From assembly GCA_048265185.1 (NCBI GenBank), contig JBLXBZ010000002.1, positions 682,001 through 746,000 on the forward strand: a DNA stretch of 64,000 nucleotides, given 5' to 3'. Of the stretch, positions 34,838 through 43,581 are shown piece after piece (position 1 is the stretch's first letter; each line of letters begins with the position of its first letter). Below the pieces are notes generated by a model that did no database searches, was not told the origin of the DNA, and worked only from the letters and a program-made list of their open reading frames with translations. A program made the position numbers and the translations under genes. This stretch comes from JBLXBZ01 sp048265185 (GTDB lineage Bacteria; Pseudomonadota; Alphaproteobacteria; Rhizobiales; Stappiaceae).

Positions 34838-35710
34838 ATGAGTATTGATTTTCCGAAAAGCGCGACGGATCTTTTTGAAGTCCGTCTGCCGGATGAGCTG
34901 CGGGCGCCATTGGCGCTCGACAGTCCGCACTCCGGAGAAGTTTATCCGCTGGAGTTCAAGCCGGCGCAACCGCCGCAGCGATACCGGGGCGCGGTTGACA
35001 TGTATGTGGACGAGCTGTTCGGGGCGGCGCCGTCTCTTGGTCTGCCGCTACTCGCCTGTGAGTTTCCGCGTATTTTTTGCGACGTGAATCGTGCGGCAAA
35101 CGATCTGGACCCGTCCACCATCGACGGGGTTCCGGCAATGGTCCTTGAGCCGGGGGAAAAGGCGCGCTACGGCAAAGGCGTGATCTGGATGGCGACGCCT
35201 CCAGACGGCGCGCCGCTTTATGACAAGCTGGTCACGGCGCAAGAAGTGGAGGATCGGGTTGAGCGTTATTGGCGCCCTTATCACCGTGCGCTGGCGCAAA
35301 TGCTGAACGCTCTTCATGAGCGGTATGGAGCGGCGTATCATCTGGACTTGCATTCCATGCAGGAGCGGTCAAACCAGATGCATTCGGAGGCGGTGGGCTC
35401 CATACGACCTGATATTGTGCTGTCGGACCGGGAAGGAACAACGGCCTCAGCCAATTATCTTCAGGCGGCGAAAGGCGCTCTGGAGAGAGCGGGCTTCGAT
35501 GTTCGCGTGAACGATCCGTACAAGGGCGCCGAACTGGTTCGCGTGTGCGGTCGTCCTGCTGAAGACTATCATTCGTTGCAAATTGAAGTGAACCGCCGAC
35601 TTTACATGAACGGCGAGACTTTCGCTAAGAATGAGCTGTTCGACGACACGCAGGCGCGCTTGACGAAAGTTCTGCGCGACATACGTGATTGGGTCGCCGC
35701 GCAGGCCTGA
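34838..35710 (+). CDS. N-formylglutamate amidohydrolase family protein
   Basis: A 290-residue protein of the HutG-type N-formylglutamate amidohydrolase (FGase) family: DSPHSGEVYP near residues 28-37, DVNRAANDLDP near 85-95, and LDLHSMQ near 172-178, the presumed metal and catalytic segments. The established reaction removes a formyl group from N-formyl-L-glutamate, but no other hut gene is present. Its position 21 bases after the last transporter gene, with AAGGAG at 34824-34829, indicates that it processes an imported N-acyl or N-formyl compound. The stop is one base from that of the convergent kinase gene. Confidence 0.83.
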   Translation: MSIDFPKSATDLFEVRLPDELRAPLALDSPHSGEVYPLEFKPAQPPQRYRGAVDMYVDELFGAAPSLGLPLLACEFPRIFCDVNRAANDLDPSTIDGVPAMVLEPGEKARYGKGVIWMATPPDGAPLYDKLVTAQEVEDRVERYWRPYHRALAQMLNALHERYGAAYHLDLHSMQERSNQMHSEAVGSIRPDIVLSDREGTTASANYLQAAKGALERAGFDVRVNDPYKGAELVRVCGRPAEDYHSLQIEVNRRLYMNGETFAKNELFDDTQARLTKVLRDIRDWVAAQA

Positions 35711-35711
35711 T

Positions 35712-36614
35712 TTATTTGGAATCGGACCATAGCCAGGCGGCGCCGCGCACGCCTGAGCTATCGCCGTGTTTGGCCTTGCGTATGGGCGTGTCATAATGGT
35801 CCGAGAAAACATATGGGGACATGGCGGCGGGCAAGTCCTGATAAAGTTCCGTGACGTTGGACATGCCGCCCCCCAGCACGATCACATCCGCGTCGATGAG
35901 GTTGGCTGAGAGCGCCAGGGCGCGCCCAAGACGGCTCACATATCTTTGGTAGACGCTGTTGGCCGTCTCGTCGCCGGCTCTCTTCAGTTCGATGATTTGC
36001 TGCCCCTTCAGGGCGACGCCGCTGGATTCGCGGTAATCCAGCTCAAAGCCCGTCCCCGAACACAACAGGTCAATGACGCCGTGGTGACCGGTCCAGTTTT
36101 TTGGTCCGGGAAACTCCTGCACGCTCATCCATGGTACGGGGATATTGCCCCATTCGCCTGCTATTCCATTGGCGCCGCGATTGGCTTTGCCATTGATCGC
36201 GAGACCTGAGCCGCAGCCGGTGCCGATGATGATTGCGTGGACGAGACGCGCGCCGGCCGCCGCGCCGTCGGCTGCTTCCGACACCGCAAGGCAATTGGCG
36301 TCGTTTTCTATGCGCACCGCTCGTCCCAACGCGGCTTCAATGTCCTTGTCCAGCGGCTTGCCGTTCATCCAGGTGGAGTTGGCGTTTTTGACGAGACCGG
36401 TGGCGGGTGAGATGGAGCCGGGAATGCCAATGCCGACGGTTCCTTGTTCCCCGGTTGCGCTTTCCGCCGCGGCGACCAGCTCCACCACCGCGCGCACGCA
36501 GGCTGGGTAATCATCGCGCGGAGTTGGCGCGCGCTTGCGAAACGCTTCGTCTCCTTCGCTCGATAAGGCGATAATCTCCATTTTGGTGCCGCCCCAATCG
36601 ATCCCTAGCCGCAT
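35712..36614 (-). CDS. ROK-family sugar kinase, Mak (fructokinase)-like, zinc site lost
   Basis: A 300-residue ROK kinase very similar over its length to my recollection of E. coli Mak: DWGGTKMEI at the N-terminus, catalytic Asp in NDANCLAVSEA, GTGCGSG, and a nearly identical C-terminus (KHGDSSGVRGAAWLW). The ROK zinc site has gone: the GH position is Asn157 (GEWGNIP), and the CxCGxxGC positions are Asn173, Thr175 and Val180. The fold may be stabilised otherwise. The start is ATG 36614 after GGAGC; the frame runs open to 36698. Likely reaction: ATP-dependent phosphorylation of fructose, mannose or an amino sugar. It is the last gene of the second importer operon. Confidence 0.8.
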   Translation of the reverse strand: MRLGIDWGGTKMEIIALSSEGDEAFRKRAPTPRDDYPACVRAVVELVAAAESATGEQGTVGIGIPGSISPATGLVKNANSTWMNGKPLDKDIEAALGRAVRIENDANCLAVSEAADGAAAGARLVHAIIIGTGCGSGLAINGKANRGANGIAGEWGNIPVPWMSVQEFPGPKNWTGHHGVIDLLCSGTGFELDYRESSGVALKGQQIIELKRAGDETANSVYQRYVSRLGRALALSANLIDADVIVLGGGMSNVTELYQDLPAAMSPYVFSDHYDTPIRKAKHGDSSGVRGAAWLWSDSK

Positions 36615-36633
36615 GCGTTTTGCTCCATGTTCG

Positions 36634-38295
36634 TTAGATGGACGGCGCGAGGCCGGCCTTGCGTTCGCGTTTGGCTCGCCTTTTGATCGCCGCGTCAAGA
36701 CTTGGCGCCGCCGCCACCAATAAACGCGTATAGGGATGGCGTGGTTTGTCTAGAACTTGCGTCGTTTCCCCTTGTTCCACGATCTTGCCGCCGCTCATGA
36801 CCATGACGTGATCGGTGATGGCGCGCACAATGGAAAGGTCATGAGATATGAAGAGATATGCCAGTCCAAAGCGTTCGCGTAGTTCGGCTAGAAGATCTAG
36901 AACCTGCGCGCGAACGGAAACGTCTAGCGCCGAAACGGGCTCGTCGGCGACGATCAGCTTTGGCCGGGTGGTCAGCGCTCTGGCGATGGCGATGCGCTGG
37001 CGCTGTCCGCCGGAGAACTCATGAGGGTATTTTTCACCGTCCGCGGCGGTAAGCCCAACGGCTTCCAGTACCTCGTCAACGCGTTTGCGCCGATCCCGAG
37101 CGTTGAGTTCTTCGCGTAGCAAATACATAGGTTCGTCAATGACCCGATGCACCGGGTGACGTGGATTGAAGCTGCCGTAAGGGTCCTGAAAAACCACTTG
37201 CACCGCGCGGCGTACGGCGGCGCGATGCGCATTTTTCAAGCTGTAAGGGTTTTGGCCAAGAATTTGAACGCCGCCGCTTTGCGCTGGCTCCAGTCCTAAA
37301 ATCGTGCGGGCGAGCGTGGATTTACCGCTGCCGCTTTCGCCCACCAAGCCAAGGGTTTGTCCGGGAAAAATATCGAAACTGACTTTATCTACGGCCCGAA
37401 AATGAGGACGCGGGCCGAAAAGGCTTTTTCGCGGTAGAGCGTAGTCGCGCACCAAGTCGCGTACTTGCAATAACGCTTGGCCTTGAGCGGTTTTTTGTTC
37501 TGATATGACAGACCGTAGTCGTTTGGGCGTATGAACGGAGGCGTTGAACAGCGCCTTCGAATAGGGGTGAGTTAGCGTTTTGAACAAATGGCCCGTTGGG
37601 CCTGTCTCCACAATCTCGCCGTCGCGCATTATGGCGACGCGATCGGCCATATCCGCGACCACCGCCAGATCGTGGCTGATCAGCAGTAGGGACATGTCGT
37701 CCTTTTTGACGATTTCCTTGATCAGAGCCAGAATTTGCGCCTGAATTGTAACGTCGAGCGCCGTTGTCGGCTCGTCAGCTATAAGGAGCTTTGGTTTGCA
37801 GGCGATGGCTATGGCGAGCACCACACGCTGGCGTTGTCCGCCTGACAGTTGGTGTGGGTAGCGGCTTGGAGAGTGGCGATCCGGTGAAAGACCGACGCGC
37901 TCTAATAGCCGCTTGGCGCGGGACATTGCTTCGCCGCGCGACAGGCGTAAATGCCAGATCATACTTTCCATGACCTGATCGCCGATGGTTTTCACCGGAT
38001 TGAGCGCGGTCATAGGCTCTTGAAACACCATGCCGATCTGATGGCCGCGCAAGGCGCTCATGGTTTTTTCATCCGCTCCAAGAAGCTCTTGCTTCCGAAA
38101 GCGGATCGAGCCGCTCGCCGCGCCGCCCTCCGCCATAAGCTGCATGACGGCCAACGCCATCTGGGATTTTCCGGAGCCGCTTTCTCCCACAAGGCCAAGC
38201 GTCTCCCCTCGCTTGATGGAGAGCGAAACACCTCGCAGAATTGGCGCGCCATTGATTGACGTGGTCAGCTCGTCAACTGTCAACAGAGCGCTCAT
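36634..38295 (-). CDS. Fused double ABC ATPase of a peptide-type importer (DppDF/YejF-like)
   Basis: A 553-residue protein carrying two complete nucleotide-binding domains. The first has GESGSGKSQ, LSGGQRQRVVLAIAI and LLIADEPTTALD; the second has GESGSGKSTL, FSGGQRQRIAIARAL and LIVADEPVSALD. It is the tandem YejF/GsiA-type arrangement, so one polypeptide replaces DppD and DppF. It overlaps the upstream permease gene by four bases and is followed after 19 bases by the kinase gene. It energises the permeases at 38292-40111. Confidence 0.94.
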   Translation of the reverse strand: MSALLTVDELTTSINGAPILRGVSLSIKRGETLGLVGESGSGKSQMALAVMQLMAEGGAASGSIRFRKQELLGADEKTMSALRGHQIGMVFQEPMTALNPVKTIGDQVMESMIWHLRLSRGEAMSRAKRLLERVGLSPDRHSPSRYPHQLSGGQRQRVVLAIAIACKPKLLIADEPTTALDVTIQAQILALIKEIVKKDDMSLLLISHDLAVVADMADRVAIMRDGEIVETGPTGHLFKTLTHPYSKALFNASVHTPKRLRSVISEQKTAQGQALLQVRDLVRDYALPRKSLFGPRPHFRAVDKVSFDIFPGQTLGLVGESGSGKSTLARTILGLEPAQSGGVQILGQNPYSLKNAHRAAVRRAVQVVFQDPYGSFNPRHPVHRVIDEPMYLLREELNARDRRKRVDEVLEAVGLTAADGEKYPHEFSGGQRQRIAIARALTTRPKLIVADEPVSALDVSVRAQVLDLLAELRERFGLAYLFISHDLSIVRAITDHVMVMSGGKIVEQGETTQVLDKPRHPYTRLLVAAAPSLDAAIKRRAKRERKAGLAPSI

Positions 38296-39167
38296 CCGAC
38301 CCTCCGTCGCAATTTTGGGTCAAGAAGATCACGCAGGCCGTCGCCCAGAAGGTTCAGGGCAAGCACCGTTATGATGATCGCAAGACCGGGATAAATCGCA
38401 AGCTGCGGGGCGATCGACATCATGGTTTGCGCTTCATTCAACATTCTTCCCCAAGAGGCTAACGGTGGTTGAGCCCCTAAGCCAACGTAGGATAAGCCAG
38501 CCTCAGCCAATACGCCAAGGGAGAACTGAATAGTTCCCTGAACGATCAGCAGATTGGCGATATTGGGTAAAATATGCTCGGTGGTTATGCGCAGCTCGCT
38601 CTTGCCTGCGACGCGGGCGGCTAGAATGAATTCACGTGTCTTGATGGCGAGGGCTCCGCCGCGCGCGACGCGGGCGAAAACCGGAATATTGAAAATTCCA
38701 ATTGCAAGAATTGCGTTGAGCGCGCCGGGGCCGAAAATAGCGGTGATCATCACGGCGGAAAGCAAAGCGGGAAAAGCGAAAATCAAATCGTTGAAGCGCA
38801 TAACGCTTTCGTCGAGCAAGCCGCCACGGGTCGCGGCGATCAAGCCTAATGGAACGCCGACGAGAATGCCTATGCTCGCCGCCACGAGGGCTACCGCGAT
38901 TGAGGTGCGCGCGCCGACCATCAGCATCGACAACATGTCGCGGCCATATTGATCCGTGCCCAGAAGATGCGCCCATGAAGAGCCTTGCAACCGGTTGGCG
39001 ATATTTAGATCATTAATAGGATAGGGCGTCCAAACGAAGGAGACCAGCGCCATCAGAAGTATGGACGTGATCACCGACGCGCCGATCATGAAGGCGCGGG
39101 AGCGCATGATGCGTCCGATGGGGCGGGTGTAATGTGAAGCGGGCGTATTGGTGACGGGCGTGTTCAT
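38292..39167 (-). CDS. Peptide-type ABC permease, DppC-like
   Basis: A 291-residue DppC-type permease with an LGTDQYGRDMLSMLMVGAR stretch near residues 70-90 and an EAA loop EFILAARVAGKSELRITTEH near residues 180-200. The stop overlaps the start of the fused ATPase and the start overlaps the stop of the other permease, both by four bases. This tight coupling shows a single functional unit. Confidence 0.92.
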   Translation of the reverse strand: MNTPVTNTPASHYTRPIGRIMRSRAFMIGASVITSILLMALVSFVWTPYPINDLNIANRLQGSSWAHLLGTDQYGRDMLSMLMVGARTSIAVALVAASIGILVGVPLGLIAATRGGLLDESVMRFNDLIFAFPALLSAVMITAIFGPGALNAILAIGIFNIPVFARVARGGALAIKTREFILAARVAGKSELRITTEHILPNIANLLIVQGTIQFSLGVLAEAGLSYVGLGAQPPLASWGRMLNEAQTMMSIAPQLAIYPGLAIIITVLALNLLGDGLRDLLDPKLRRRVG

Positions 39168-40111
39168 GAACGCCTCCTTAGTCGCGGATCCACCGCCGCA
39201 TAGGCGATGTCGATCAGGAGCGTCACCACTATTACCGCGGCGACAAGCAAAATGACGACGCTTTTCACGACAATCAAATCGCGTTGACTAACTGCTTGAA
39301 AAACTAATCGGCCCAAGCCTGGGAGATAAAATACGTTTTCTATGATGATGGCGCCGGTGATGAGGAAAGAGAATTGCAGGCCAAGGATCGTTAGCACGGG
39401 AATCATGGCGTTTTTCACCGCGTGACGCCAGAGCGTCGCGCGTCGTGTCAGCCCCTTGGCGCGCGCCGTGCGAATATAGTCCTCATGCAATACGTCAATT
39501 ATGGCTGAACGCATCACGCGGGCGAGAATGGAGGCTTGAGGCAGGGCGAGAGCGACGGCGGGTAGGATGAGCGCTTGTAGCGCTGGCCACAGGCCGGCGT
39601 CCCATCCGGGAAAGCCGCCGGAAGGCAGTAACTGCAAGGTGACGGCGAAGATGAAAACAAGCAATATGGCGAACCAGAAATTGGGTATGGCGACGCCGAT
39701 TTGGGTCAGGATCATTAAACTGGTGTCAGGCGCGCGTCCGCGGCGGCTGGCGGCGAATATGCCGGCTGGAAAAGCGATGAGGACCGATAGCGCGAGCGAA
39801 ATCGCGGCAAGCGGCAGCGTGATTGCAAGCCTGTCGCTAATCAGCTCCATCACGGGCACGTCGTAGGTGTAACTCACCCCAAGGTCTCCGTGAAGAAATC
39901 CGCCAATCCATGCAAGATAGCGATTGAGCGGAGATTGATTAAGCCCCATTTGCTCGCGTAGCGCCGCAAGAGTGTCTTCTCGCGCTTCAACCCCCAGCAT
40001 TAATTGCGCCGGGTCGCCGGGCAAAATCTCCAAAAGGAGAAAAACCACCGCTGACGCGATGAGAAGCGTGGCGAGAAGACTACATAGGCGTTTCAAACAA
40101 TAAACGATCAT
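39164..40111 (-). CDS. Peptide-type ABC permease, DppB-like
   Basis: A 315-residue DppB-type permease (MIVYCLKRLCSLLATLLIAS start) with an EAA loop DYIRTARAKGLTRRATLWRH near residues 205-225. It is the first gene of the ATPase-permease-kinase transcript on the minus strand. The likely binding protein lies at 41582-43081 on the same strand, separated by the oppositely oriented lytic transglycosylase gene. Confidence 0.92.
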   Translation of the reverse strand: MIVYCLKRLCSLLATLLIASAVVFLLLEILPGDPAQLMLGVEAREDTLAALREQMGLNQSPLNRYLAWIGGFLHGDLGVSYTYDVPVMELISDRLAITLPLAAISLALSVLIAFPAGIFAASRRGRAPDTSLMILTQIGVAIPNFWFAILLVFIFAVTLQLLPSGGFPGWDAGLWPALQALILPAVALALPQASILARVMRSAIIDVLHEDYIRTARAKGLTRRATLWRHAVKNAMIPVLTILGLQFSFLITGAIIIENVFYLPGLGRLVFQAVSQRDLIVVKSVVILLVAAVIVVTLLIDIAYAAVDPRLRRRS

Positions 40112-40285
40112 TTGCAGAACCTAGTGGGCGGAAGAGGGCGGCGCAATGCATATGGTGTCCGGGCCTGATCCACCACGGGAATTTTACACGAACTTCATTC
40201 GCGCAAGTGAAGACTAATCGTATTTGAAGAGATAAACGTGGCATATTGCGAATATATTTATCGTCACTGATTGGGAAGTTTGGTC
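40112..40285. promoter_or_regulatory. Divergent promoter region, permease operon and lytic transglycosylase
   Basis: Between two divergent genes, this A/T-rich 174-base stretch must hold promoters in both directions. GGGAAG at 40273-40278 is the ribosome site of the transglycosylase. I see no clear operator. Confidence 0.35.
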
Positions 40286-41488
40286 ATGCCTCCTTGCTTT
40301 ATAAAGCCTTTGCTTGTTTTAGGCGCGACGTTCGCGTTTACGTTTGCGGCGATGGGAGAGCGCGCGGCGGCTGCGTCCTTGTCCGCATGCGTTGAAAACC
40401 TGAAATCGGCGGCGGTCAAGGCGGGAGTTAGCCGGCAAGTGGCGCTGGCGGCGTTGTCGAATGTGGCCTTTGATGAAAAAGCGGTTCGTTTTTCCAAAAG
40501 TCAGCCGGAATATAAAACCCATATTTGGGACTATATGGCGTTCCTCGTGGATCAGAAGCGTATCGATGATGGCTTGGCCATGATGAGGCGTCATGACAAA
40601 ACCTTGCGCGCCGTGGAGAAAACCTATGGGGTGGATCGCTATGTGGTGGCGGCTGTGTGGGGCGTTGAAAGTGATTATGGTCAAAGCGTGGGCGATTTCT
40701 ATCTGCCGCATGCCTTGGCGAATCTTGCGTGTCAGAGGCGACGGGCGAAATATTTTCGCTCTGAGTTGATCGCGGCGCTGAAGCTTGTCACCAAGGGGGA
40801 TTTGTCTTTGGATGAGTTGCGCGGATCATGGGCGGGGGCGTTTGGGCAAACCCAATTCATGCCCACGACTTACCAGAGACTTGCGGTGGATTTTGATCGG
40901 GACGGACGTAGGGATTTGGTCAAATCCACGCCGGACGCGCTGGCGTCGACGGCGAATTTTCTCAAAGCCTCCGGCTGGCGTAAAGGGCAGCCGTGGGGAT
41001 ATGAGGTTTATCTTCCCGGGGATTATCAGGGGGAAAGTGGTCGGAAACGGCGCGTTTCGCTCGATGTGTGGGCGCGTCGCGGTTTGAAACGCATGGATGG
41101 GAGGGAGCTGAAAGGCGACGCGCAAGCGGGCCTCCTGTTGCCTGCGGGCATGAAGGGGCCGGCGTTTCTTGTGTTCAGGAATTTTGACGCTATCTATTCT
41201 TACAATGCGGCGGAGTCTTATGCTTTGGCGATTTCGCATCTCGCTGACCGGTTGCGCGGCGGCGGCGCGTTTGTCACGCTTTGGCCGACCGATGATCCGG
41301 GGCTTTCTCGCCGCCAGAGGTTGGAGTTGCAAAAAATGTTGATCCGTAACGGATATGATATTGGCGAGGCGGATGGAAAAATTGGTCCGGTGAGCCGCGC
41401 CGCCATACGCCAAGCCGAAGCCAAAGCAGGGTTGCCCGTTCAGGGCAGGCCCGGGATCAAGGTTTATCGTTCGCTAGGCGGAAAGTAA
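40286..41488 (+). CDS. Lytic murein transglycosylase, MltB family, with peptidoglycan-binding domain
   Basis: A 400-residue exported enzyme. A signal peptide (residues 1-30, cleavage near AAA) precedes the SLT-2/MltB catalytic domain (about 35-320) with Glu128 in WGVESDYG as the acid/base and GAFGQTQFMPTTY as substrate loop. A C-terminal peptidoglycan-binding_1 domain (about 335-395) follows. It cleaves the glycan strand, leaving 1,6-anhydro-MurNAc ends. No lipobox is seen, so it is probably soluble in the periplasm. ATG 40286 follows GGGAAG; an in-frame TTG at 40271 contains that ribosome site. It sits inside a Dpp/Yej-type importer locus, which may import its products. Confidence 0.9.
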   Translation: MPPCFIKPLLVLGATFAFTFAAMGERAAAASLSACVENLKSAAVKAGVSRQVALAALSNVAFDEKAVRFSKSQPEYKTHIWDYMAFLVDQKRIDDGLAMMRRHDKTLRAVEKTYGVDRYVVAAVWGVESDYGQSVGDFYLPHALANLACQRRRAKYFRSELIAALKLVTKGDLSLDELRGSWAGAFGQTQFMPTTYQRLAVDFDRDGRRDLVKSTPDALASTANFLKASGWRKGQPWGYEVYLPGDYQGESGRKRRVSLDVWARRGLKRMDGRELKGDAQAGLLLPAGMKGPAFLVFRNFDAIYSYNAAESYALAISHLADRLRGGGAFVTLWPTDDPGLSRRQRLELQKMLIRNGYDIGEADGKIGPVSRAAIRQAEAKAGLPVQGRPGIKVYRSLGGK

Positions 41489-41542
41489 CCAAGTGGACGA
41501 CAATTAAAAGCCGCGGGTGGCGCTGAAATTCGACGTGAAGGG

Positions 41543-41571
41543 AGCGGGCGACCGTGGTTTGGGCGCCCGCT
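41543..41571. terminator. Possible terminator hairpin between convergent genes
   Basis: AGCGGGCG (41543-41550) pairs with CGCCCGCT (41564-41571) across a 13-base loop, between the convergent transglycosylase and binding-protein genes. No clear T-run follows on either strand, so termination by it alone is doubtful. Confidence 0.4.
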
Positions 41572-41581
41572 GAAGGGGGGA

Positions 41582-43081
41582 TCAATCCTCCCAATAAACT
41601 TCGGTGAGGTCATTGGCCTGAACGGGAGCGTTCTCCCAAAGCCCTTTAAGCTTGGCGTTCCATACGCCGGTTTTCGCCAGCTGGAACAAATAGCCGTTGA
41701 CCGCGTCTTGCGCGAGAATTTCCTGCGCTTTTTTCATCAGCTGGTGACGAGCCTGCGTGTCGCTAGTCACTTCCAGTTCCTTGATGAGGGCTTTGAATTC
41801 CGGGTTGCCATAGTTGAAGTAATAGTCGTCTTTGGCGTAAATGCCGATGTCCATGGGCTCCGTATGGGAGACAATGGTCAAATCGTAATCCTTGCCTCGA
41901 AAAACTTGCTCTAGCCACTGCGCCCATTCCAACGGGATGATCTGAGCTTCAACGCCAATTTTACGTAAATTGGAGGCGATGATTTGTCCGCTGCGCTGTG
42001 CGTAAGCAGGAGGCGGAAGCTTGAGCGTGACTTTGAAACCGTCGGGATAACCGGCTTCTGCAAGAAGTTTCTTAGCCGCCTCAAGGTCAAGGGGGTATGT
42101 TTCGGTCAAGTCAACATAGGCGGGGTGATGCGGCGCGAAATGCGAGCCTATTGGCGTTCCCACGCCGAACATGGCGCCATCAATAATCGCTTGCCGGTCA
42201 ATGACGTGAGCGATGGCTTGACGCACGCGAATGTCGTCAAATGGCTTTCTGCCGTTATTGATCGCGAGGATCGTCTCGCCCTCCGTCGACCCCACTACGG
42301 TGGAGAACCTTTGATCTACTTTGATTTGCGGCAAGTTTTCCGGCGCGGGAAAAACGGGGAAAGCGTCCACGTCGCCGGACATGAAGGAGGCGAGGGCGGC
42401 GGCGCTGTCCGTGACGACTTTCAGGGTCGCTTTGTCCAAGGCGGGCGCCTCGCCCCAGTATTCACGGTTACGCGTTAATTCGATCTTGTCGCCTTTAACC
42501 CAGCGTTTGAATTTGAACGGTCCAGTGCCAATGGGGGTGGACTTATTCGTGTCGGCGCTTTTGGGGGAGACGATCACCGCGTCGCCGCCGCCCAAATCGC
42601 TCAAAAAGCTGCCGGTAGGGCGTTTCAGCGTGATTTTCACCTTTGTGGGGTCAATGGCTTCAATTGTGTCTATGGGGTCAAAGATTTGCTTTTGGGCATT
42701 GACGGATTTGTCTCCGCGCGCACGCTCAAAAGAAAAAACGACGTCGTCAGCGCTGAAATCGGAGCCGTCATGAAACTTGACGCCGTCGCGCAGCTTGAAC
42801 ACATAAGTCAAACCGCCATCAGATATCGTCCAGCTTTCCGCCAACGCCGGGATAACGCCGCCGTTACGATCAATCTGCGTCAGTCCTTCGAAAAGGTTAA
42901 TGAAAACGACCTCATCGATCGCCGCCGCCGCGCCAGCGGTTGGGTCTAGATGAGGCGGTTCGAGGCCAATGCCGATAACAACGTCTTTTCGCGGCGCGGT
43001 CGCTTCCGCTCCTCCTAATAGACTAACGCTCAACGTCAGAATGCAGATTAGCCTGCGCGTCACTAAAGAAAGTCTCGGCAT
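41582..43081 (-). CDS. Peptide-type ABC substrate-binding protein (family 5)
   Basis: A 499-residue DppA/OppA-family binding protein. The signal peptide is about residues 1-28 (LICILTLSVSLLGGAEA), and the family-5 signature YVFKLRDGVKFHDGSDFSAD is near residues 85-104. IRVRQAIAHVIDRQAIIDGA marks the second domain. The frame is open to 43207, but ATG 43081 begins the signal peptide and has GGGAGAG upstream. It is most likely the ligand receptor for the permeases at 38292-40111, in the same orientation. The ligand is unknown; muropeptide is one option given the adjacent transglycosylase. Confidence 0.88.
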   Translation of the reverse strand: MPRLSLVTRRLICILTLSVSLLGGAEATAPRKDVVIGIGLEPPHLDPTAGAAAAIDEVVFINLFEGLTQIDRNGGVIPALAESWTISDGGLTYVFKLRDGVKFHDGSDFSADDVVFSFERARGDKSVNAQKQIFDPIDTIEAIDPTKVKITLKRPTGSFLSDLGGGDAVIVSPKSADTNKSTPIGTGPFKFKRWVKGDKIELTRNREYWGEAPALDKATLKVVTDSAAALASFMSGDVDAFPVFPAPENLPQIKVDQRFSTVVGSTEGETILAINNGRKPFDDIRVRQAIAHVIDRQAIIDGAMFGVGTPIGSHFAPHHPAYVDLTETYPLDLEAAKKLLAEAGYPDGFKVTLKLPPPAYAQRSGQIIASNLRKIGVEAQIIPLEWAQWLEQVFRGKDYDLTIVSHTEPMDIGIYAKDDYYFNYGNPEFKALIKELEVTSDTQARHQLMKKAQEILAQDAVNGYLFQLAKTGVWNAKLKGLWENAPVQANDLTEVYWED

Positions 43082-43581
43082 ATTTACGTCTCTCCCATTC
43101 GACTTTTCGGCGGTGTCTATTGTCGAAGCATGGTTTACCAATGATCGCTTCTTGCGCGTCGTCGGTAAGGCGGATGCAGATTGCGCCAAGACTTTTGCGC
43201 TGTCCACCTTATCTTGAAAGCAATTGAAAATATTCTGGAGTGCGCCGTAATCAACCCTCAGCTTAGACTAATATTATTTTCGCCTCATTTACCGCGATTT
43301 GATAACGCATATAGACAATCTGAAGAGCGAGCGTTTGGAGTTATTTTCCGGTATATTGCGGGAGATAGAAGTTTTCTTCTCCCGACGGATCGATTACGCA
43401 GTAAGTTTTGATGGTTGTTTTTCTCGCCGGTTTGGAAATGCCGCTTAACGGAGATTCTGGGCGATCATCGCTTACGCGTCTTTAGAAATTTGCGAAATTT
43501 TTCTTTAATACGGCCGCATACGCTGGCGGCACGGATGCGTTGGCGTTGTTTCGTGTGAAAACAATCGCAGCTCTTTGCGGA
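43082..43581. promoter_or_regulatory. Long A/T-rich divergent intergenic region
   Basis: About 500 bases without a convincing gene separate the minus-strand binding-protein gene and the plus-strand membrane protein. Composition is more A/T-rich than the neighbours. An interrupted hairpin (CGGGAG 43359-43364 with CTCCCG 43379-43384, plus AGAA/TTCT inside) is the only clear structure. Promoters for both flanking genes must lie here. The short frames in it lack ribosome sites and recognisable sequence. Confidence 0.4.
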
